DNA of 64,000 nt from Tetracentron sinense (taxonomy: Eukaryota; Streptophyta; Magnoliopsida; Trochodendrales; Trochodendraceae), in contig CM026562.1 of NCBI GenBank assembly GCA_015143295.1, positions 11,870,041 through 11,934,040 of the forward strand. Direction: 5' to 3'. The notes below the pieces were generated by a model. That model was given only the letters and a program-made list of their open reading frames with translations. It had not been told where the DNA came from and searched no databases. Of the stretch, positions 58,158 through 64,000 are shown one piece after another. Each line of letters opens with the position of its first letter. Position 1 is the first letter of the stretch. Both the position numbers and the translations under genes were made by a program.

Positions 58158-59824
58158 ATCCAGCTTAAAGATCACATTTCCTCCTCTCACTTTCCTATTA
58201 ATGTGCGAAGTCAAGTCTTGAGCCATTGAAATATTATCCAAAATGTTTCTCCCTTTGAAAAATGCTAACTGCTCTTCTGAAATTAATTTTGGTAATATAC
58301 AACCTAATCGGGTAGCAATGACCTTCGCTATTATTTTGTAGAAAACATTACAGAGACTGATTGGTCAAAAATCTCCAAAAGTAACCGGGTTCTCAATTTT
58401 TGCTATCAAACATAGCAATGTAGCATTTACCACTCTCGGAATGAAACCATTATGAAAAAAATACTGAACCGCGTCTACTAGATTTTCTTTTATAATATCC
58501 CAACAATGTTGAAATAATATACTTGAAAATCCATCAGGTCCTAGAGCACCTGACTCGTGCATCTCGAATACAACTTCCTGGATTTCTTCCTTATCTGGAA
58601 TATTACAAAGGTTGGTATTCTCCTCTTCCGAAACAATGGAAGGGATACACTCCACAATGCTATCAGCCCCTGAAACCCCTTCTGAAAATAAAATTTTCTG
58701 AAAAAATTTCACTGCTTCCCTGCCCTTATCTTCCTCTTGAGTCAACAAGTTCCCATTACTATATTTGGATAGAATGCACTGTATTCCTTTTACGATTATT
58801 TTGATAGGCTGAGTGGAAAAACTTAGTATTTTTGTCCCCTTCTTTAAGACAATGCTCTCGAGATTTTTGTTTCCAAAAAATTTCTTCCATATCTAAAAAC
58901 TCTTTTAATTTCGATTTAGCGTTGCATAACTCCAAGTGACCCTCTTCGGTCCAGTTGATTTGCATATGGTTTTCCAATTCTTCCACTTTACTTTCATGAG
59001 CTCTCAGATTAGCAAATATATTTCCAAATTTATTCTTGTTCCAAGCAGATAACTCTATTTTAAGAGATTTTAATTTCAAGAAAAAGGAAAGAATAGGGTT
59101 ACCTGGTTTTTCAGTTTTCCAACTCGCTTACTATATCCATGAATCCTGTATCCTTTATCCACATATTTTGAAAATTGAATGAAGAAGGGACTCCTCTCAG
59201 ATTACAAGTAGCTTCAATAAGCAGAGGAGTGTGATCCAAAGGGCTTCGAGGAAGGTGGGTAATAGTAGTTTGCCAAAACACATCTAGCCAAGTTGAATTG
59301 AATAGCACTCTATCCAGCCTTGCCCAAATACAGTGAGCCCTGATACGATCGTTGGACCACGTGAACCAGTTCCCTAAAAAACCCCCATCAATCAAACCAC
59401 ATTAGGTAATCATATTATCAAACTCATCAATCACATTTAGAGCCGGATTTCGGCCTCCTTTTTTTTCTTCAACATTATAGATTACGTTAAAATCACCCCC
59501 TATAATCCACGGATAACATTTATCGGAACTTAAAATTTGTAATCCTCCCATAAATGCCTCCTTTCCAATCTATCACACGAAGCATAAATAAAAGAAAATT
59601 TAACAGGATTCGTATCTCTCTCCGAAAGAACCATCGAGATACACTAGGGAGATTTTTGAATAGAAAACACTGTAATCTCATCCTTCCAGAACACCCATAT
59701 GGTTTTTCTTCGGGTCTAGAATCGCTACTAATGAAATTTTTTTCCCGGCTATCACTGATTTCAATCTCCTAAGGGAATTTGGGTTGCCTGCTCCACAGAT
59801 ATTCCAAATGATTGTACTAAACAT
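58158..59824 (-). pseudogene. LINE ORF2, N-terminal part: endonuclease and RT start
   Basis: On the minus strand ATG at 59824 starts an APE-type endonuclease frame (IIWNICGAGNPNSLRRLK). It has stops near 59670 and 59610, then the GDFNVIYN motif near 59490 and WARLDRVL, then the RT N-terminal region (EVVFEMHESGALGPDGF near 58530; NGFIPRVVNATLLCLI; ISEEQLAFFKGRNILDN) to KLDMAK at 58158. TGA near 58363 and other stops break it. It continues at 40953 beyond the copia insertion. Confidence 0.86.
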
Positions 59825-61046
59825 AACTAGATAATTGAGAGGTATCCTGATATCCCGCTCCAGTCTTCGATCTTGTTCTTCTTGTCTTCACTTTTGGGCT
59901 GGTTTCCTCTAACACATTGCTCGAATGACTAATGGGGTAGCTCTTTAACCACACTGATTCAACAATTTTCTTGAAGAACACCTTGCAACTATGTAGGAAC
60001 TCCTCCTTATTCTGATCTGGTTTGCTGTGGCCCTTCTTGGATTCCGATCTATTCCCAACTTCAGTTGTATTCTTTTTCATTGGCACCTCTTCTTCCTTGG
60101 AACGCCAGCCACTCTTAGGTTGTTCAAATTGTAAGGCATCCAGCAGATCTAGAGTTTCTTGGTCATCAACATTACCCCCTCCGATCTCAGCCTCTAGCCC
60201 ATGATTCACCATAACCATGTTATTATTCGGTCCAGAACTTGTCATGTTTTCTTGAATCTGAACTGATATCTTGGATCCCAAGTGTTCGGGCACTGAAACT
60301 TCAATCGCAGTCTCTTCTTCTCCAACTGATTTATGCTCCTTACTTTGATTACCCTTCTCTTGCTCTTCATCTGAAATTTCAGCACCTTCAGTAGCTTTAT
60401 TTTTACCTTGGCCTTGATTCTCCTCTAATATTATAAGATTGCAGCTGTGATTTAACGAAGAATCCCCATCTTCTTCCCTTTCCCAATCACCACTCAGAAT
60501 CACTTCTAAAGGATTTATTGCTGGCCTCTGATTTTCTGTAGCAGTCTTTTTCCCGAATGCTTTTTCAACCCATTTCTTAGTATTGTTCTTAGGGAATGGA
60601 ACAACTTCCTCGTTTGATTTCTCAATTTTTTCTTCTCCCTTGCCACTCTTTTGTAAATTATTTTCTCAACACTTCTGCAAACTTCACTACTATGCCTGAT
60701 CTTCTGACATTTTTCAGAAATAATAGGTTCCTTTTCATACAGAATTTGTTGCCATGTACCCCAAGTATTCAATCCTAACCAGAACCTATCAATTTTTGGT
60801 TTAGAAACATCTATTTCCACGCAAATCTTGGCCATACTCGGTCTCGAGAGTATTTTGGTTGGCCCATCTACCTGCAGCACTTTCCCCACAATACTGCCAA
60901 TGGCCCTGAAAAAATTGATAGGTAACCTCGGCAATGTTATCCATATGGGAACCACTGTAGGTTCAGATCCAGCATGAAAGAAGGGGGTCCATTTCATAAA
61001 CCGCACAAGCTGCCCTTCCATATTAACAAACTCTTTGATCCAAACT
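59817..61046 (-). pseudogene. LINE ORF1, C-terminal part (DUF4283-like)
   Basis: Minus strand: LQVWIKEFVNMEGQLVRFMK, PIWITLPRLPINFF, GKVLQVDGPT and ICVEIDVSKP are typical of plant LINE/DUF4283 proteins. A zinc-knuckle-like region and an acidic, Lys-rich tail follow, to a TAG at 59817. The ORF2 ATG at 59822-59824 overlaps this stop by 8 bases. A frameshift lies near 60510. The N-terminal part lies beyond the solo LTR. Confidence 0.82.
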
Positions 61047-61255
61047 TGTAGCACCCCGGAACTTTATTTGACTAATGAATAGTGTAATCGGGGCCAATTG
61101 ACAATCCTCGGGTTAGAATGGAGCTTGAGATGATTTGGAGGGTTAATCACCCAAGGGCAGCATGAGGGAAGGGGTTTAGGACCCTATAGGTTGTGAAAAT
61201 GAGGTTAGAAACACCCTTATGGATCTGCAGGGGCAGAAAAACGAATTCTGGGATG

Positions 61256-61518
61256 TGCGATCAATCGTAGGATTGGGTGCGATCGATCGCATGCAGGCAA
61301 AATGGGTCCGAAGGTCTCTAGACCATATGCGTTGGATGAAGTCTCAGATGCAACAGATCGCAGTGATCTGCAATCGATCGCATATATGTGCGATTGATCG
61401 CATATAGGGGGAAAACAAACAATAGTGCTCGGGTTCATGTGTGATAGATTGCATCCATGTGCGATCGATCGCAAGGACCTGCGATCAATCGCAGACAAGT
61501 GTACGATCGATCGCACAC
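61256..61518. promoter_or_regulatory. U3 palindrome cluster, GCGATCGATCGC type
   Basis: About eight motifs TGCGATCGATCGCA or one-base variants (gcgattgatcgc, gcgatcaatcgc). The CGATCG core is shared with other families but the flanks differ (GCG...CGC instead of CC...GG). Confidence 0.65.
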
Positions 61519-62353
61519 GGTAACTAGTGCCGGATTTGGGGGTTTTAAACCCTTGGATTGTTAAGGAATCCCATTTGAGGATTTCTAAACCTAGAGAGGG
61601 ATTGAGAGGGAGAAAGGGAAGGAAGATTGGGGATTTCCAAGAGGGGTTTTGTGAAGATCAAGGTGGGTCTTCCTCACCTAGCAAGGATTCCTCCATTTTT
61701 AAATGGTGTTCTTCCTCAAGCAAGGAAATTCCAACACAAGGGAGTTTCTTCAAGATCAAGCTTGATCTTAAAGGTGAGTACATCCTACTAACTTCCTTAG
61801 TAATAACCTAGGTTTCTTCCTCAAATATAATGAGTTTATATGTTGTTTGTCCCTTTTCTTGAGTTATGATGTAAACCCTATAATAAACAAGATAAATGGA
61901 TAAAGGAGTGGGAATGTGCGAATGGATGGTAGATTGTGGTGAATGAATGTCGTGTGGGGTGATGTATGTAGTGTGATGGATAATGGTGGAAGGGCATTTT
62001 CAAACATAATGAATACACCCTTGTGTTTGTTGAAAAATATGCACTAAGAAACTTAAATCAAAGGACTCGGAATGTGATGTGTACTAAGTGTTTGGAAAAA
62101 TTCCCAAAGGAGAAATTTACAAGTTAAAAGAGAATAATGGAAATATAAATTGAGTAATCCTTTCCAATGTGTTAACCTTGATTTCATGCTTTATATAATT
62201 GTCCAACTTTCCTCAATTGTGATCATATTGAAAATGCAATGTCATGTGTCTTTTGCTCATGTCATCATGGTTGTCTCTATTGACACGCACACAAGCATGC
62301 ACGCATGCATAAACCGAGGTTTTCCCTCTATGAGTCCAGAAACAACAAGAACA

Positions 62354-62475
62354 AGAAAATGATATGTCAAGGAGGTTGGTAGCCCAAGTGAAAGGGTGCT
62401 AGCCTCTGGCTCTCAAGTAAATGAAACATCAAGGAGGTTGGTAGCCCAGGGATGTGCGGGTGCTAGCCTCTGGCT
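62354..62475 (+). repeat. Two hairpin-forming tandem units, about 67 bp
   Basis: Units tcaaGGAGGTTGGTAgccca...TGCTAGCCTCtggctc. The arms GAGGTTGGTA and TGCTAGCCTC pair throughout when G-U pairs are allowed. Confidence 0.8.
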
Positions 62476-62581
62476 CACAAGTTAAATACACATGAATGTC
62501 AAGGGTAGGGCATATCCCTAGGATATGTCATGCCTGGCTCACAAGAAAACACGACAAGTAAAAAAATCAAGAAACATGGAA

Positions 62582-62940
62582 GGATGTTAGTGTACTAAGA
62601 CCAGGTACGGGCACTATCATCTGTTCCCCAACATGTATGAGAGGATGCTGGTATACTAAGACCAGACACGGGTACTAGCATCTGTCTCCAAGTAACATAA
62701 CAAGTATGAAAGTATGCTAGTGTACTAAGACCAGGTACGGGCACTAGCATATGTTTCCAAGGCAAGCATGAAAGGGTGTTAATGTACTAAGACCAAGTAC
62801 GGGCATTAACACCTGTTTCCAACAAGTATGAGAGGATACTAGTATACTAACACCAGGTACGGGTACTAGTATCTATCTCCAAGCAAAAATCAAGAAATAT
62901 GGAAGGGTGATAATGTACTAAGACCAGGTATGGGCAAACA
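62582..62940 (+). repeat. Six hairpin-forming tandem units, about 60 bp
   Basis: Each unit has a variable left arm, the constant loop tactaagaccaggtacggg and a right arm matching the left: GCTAGTG/CACTAGC, TTAATG/CATTAA, ATACTAGTA/TACTAGTAT, ATGCTGGTA/TACTAGCAT. Arms change together from unit to unit; the last unit is truncated. Confidence 0.88.
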
Positions 62941-63334
62941 AGAAAATTCACAAGCAAGTCGACAAGAAAACACGCATGATACTCATGAGACAAGAACCAG
63001 ATAAGAACCTAGTATGTCCGTCCATTTCATAGTTCGAGTACTAGCCAACGAGAATAACCTCATAAGACATGTAAGGAACCCACAAGAAGCATAAAATGTA
63101 AAATGTAAATTACAAGAATCACAAGAAAGGTGAAAAAGGTTTTAGTCAAAGCATTAACCCTAAGTATGAGTTTAAATATGATGCTCAAGATTATATTTGT
63201 TATTTGTTATTGCTTCCGCACTCTGATTTTTGAAATGTGATGATGAACTGTATGATGTATGTTATTTTATTGTTATTACTATTGTTAGTTAGTAGCTTGT
63301 ACTCGCTGAGTATTCTATGCTCAGCCGTACTTTT

Positions 63335-63427
63335 ATGTCGGCAGGTACATTATGCAATATGTGGACTCTTGTCCCTTGGATCGAGGGAGCTCAGGGTGAG
63401 CAGGAGGTTATTCGGATGCTTACCTAG
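63335..63427 (+). CDS. LTR short ORF, 30 aa (solo LTR 61047)
   Basis: ATG in TTATGTCGGCAGG as in the other families. MSAG is followed by a diverged body in which only LVPWIEG recalls the PW-[VI]-EE core, then TAG. The start context and upstream inverted repeat are better conserved than the peptide. Confidence 0.35.
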   Translation: MSAGTLCNMWTLVPWIEGAQGEQEVIRMLT

Positions 63428-63733
63428 ATATTAGGAGGCTTGGCATATGGCCAATGGTTGGGATGACTGAGAGAGAGAGACATGTATTTGGGTTCTTGTG
63501 TTTGGGGATGCTGTCTCACTTGAGTTGGGACTCAAGTTGAAGAGTTCATGTTCATGTTGTAAATCCTATTCAATTTTTGTAATCATTTGCACTTGGAATA
63601 TAGTTAAGACATTAAAGAGATTTTTAGTTCTCTATTTTGCATGCCTTGTATACTCTTGCAGGTTGATTTAAGGTTAAGTCACGTTGCCAAAGTATCCTAA
63701 CTCCTAGGGGGTATTTTGGGGCGTTACAAAACT

Positions 63734-64000
63734 GATAGGTAATCAGCTTCTACTTCAAATCTAATCAGCATATGCCTCTCGTCTAGTCCCTACAGCAATT
63801 CCTAACTTAGTATGGATCAATTCCCTTATGTATTCTATCAAAGCTTCAATAGAAGATCTCCCAAACGTGAATTTGGCAATCAAAACGTGTTGGAAAATTG
63901 ATGCTGACAAGATTAGTTCTTCATTTGAATAAAAGAGCACTGGTTCTCCATGATATGATGAAGACTTCTTTACTTCAGTTATGGATTCAAAATTGAAGTC
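63734..64000 (-). pseudogene. LINE ORF1, N-terminal part (DUF4283-like)
   Basis: On the minus strand the frame from the window edge reads SSYHGEPVLFYSNEELILSA and AKFTFGRSSIEALIEYI, the usual start of plant DUF4283 domains. After a one-base frameshift near 63775 it reads HMLIRFEVEADYLSV up to the solo LTR. The initiator and LINE 5' UTR are outside the window. Confidence 0.75.

Larger units (their letters stand above)
61047..63728 (+). repeat. Gypsy-type solo LTR (2682 bp), TSD AAACT
   Basis: TGTAGCACCCCGG ... GGGGCGTTACA with perfect target duplication AAACT (61042-61046 and 63729-63733), inserted in LINE ORF1. The sequence differs strongly from the other LTRs, but the order of palindrome cluster, CATATCC-cta-GGATATG inverted repeat (62508-62525), hairpin tandem, GCTGAG/CTCAGC repeat (63305-63325) and short ORF is the same. 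Confidence 0.95.
38309..64000 (-). mobile_element. LINE (L1-type plant non-LTR element), split and 5'-open
   Basis: The minus-strand element ends at a poly(A) tail (poly(T) at 38309-38320) inside a gypsy LTR. ORF2 (endonuclease-RT-zinc finger-RNase H) and ORF1 (DUF4283-like with a basic tail) are recognisable. Copia element 5 (40959-58152) splits the RT and a solo LTR (61047-63728) splits ORF1. Stops and frameshifts show it is dead. The 5' end and second target-site copy lie beyond the window. Confidence 0.9.

Noticed and set aside
38309-64000. Endogenous pararetrovirus or other viral insert
   Set aside because: All RT-containing segments have LINE, copia or gypsy domain order. No movement-protein or coat-protein motif was seen.

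Overview
This is plant nuclear DNA made almost entirely of nested transposable elements. No host gene, rRNA, tRNA or CRISPR array is visible. The evidence is Ty3/gypsy chromovirus polyproteins with a C-terminal chromodomain, Sirevirus-like and other Ty1/copia polyproteins, an L1-type plant LINE with a DUF4283-like ORF1 and an RNase H tail, and initiator-tRNA-Met primer sites. The host is a seed plant, probably a eudicot, and the locus looks heterochromatic; the species cannot be told from the sequence.

Left nest (1-30.4 kb). Element 1 (1-10400, +) is a chromovirus whose 5' LTR is cut by the window edge. Its gag and pol are intact and its two LTRs are nearly identical, so it is the youngest. 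It sits in the 5' LTR of element 2 (10401-18944, +), a related copy with many nonsense codons. Element 2 sits in the 3' LTR of element 3 (18945-27647, -), a third chromovirus. Element 3 sits in the integrase of element 4 (from 27648, -), a Sirevirus-like copia. The insertion order is therefore 4, 3, 2, 1.

Middle (30.4-38.3 kb). Degraded sequence: the probable 5' LTR of element 4, split by a copia solo LTR (31055-33250); a Tat/Ogre-like LTR piece with a GC-rich tandem array; a gypsy pol fragment; an unexplained 0.6-kb block; and the end of a minus-strand gypsy LTR.

Right nest (38.3-64 kb). A LINE (-, poly(A) at 38309) lies in that gypsy LTR and extends past the window. Its reverse transcriptase is split by copia element 5 (40959-58152, +, target duplication GCCAT). 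Element 5 carries three gypsy-family solo LTRs (42899-45091, 46509-49023, 50853-53201), each with a perfect 5-bp target duplication. The LINE ORF1 is split by a fourth gypsy-type solo LTR (61047-63728).

Shared design. The gypsy LTRs differ widely in sequence but repeat one layout: a U3 block of short palindromes (replaced in element 1 by a 23-25-bp minisatellite), then a long hairpin-rich stretch, an inverted repeat, and a short ORF for an acidic peptide with the core PFD-[VI]-C...PW-[VI]-EE. In element 3 a TATA box lies upstream of all this, so it would form the 5' leader of the genomic RNA, with the short ORF as a conserved uORF ahead of gag. A short intron at the gag-protease junction is conserved in elements 1-3: unspliced RNA ends Gag at an intronic stop, and splicing joins Gag to Pol in frame. 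A structured leader, an LTR-encoded peptide and a gag-pol splice switch together are the best candidate here for an undescribed system.
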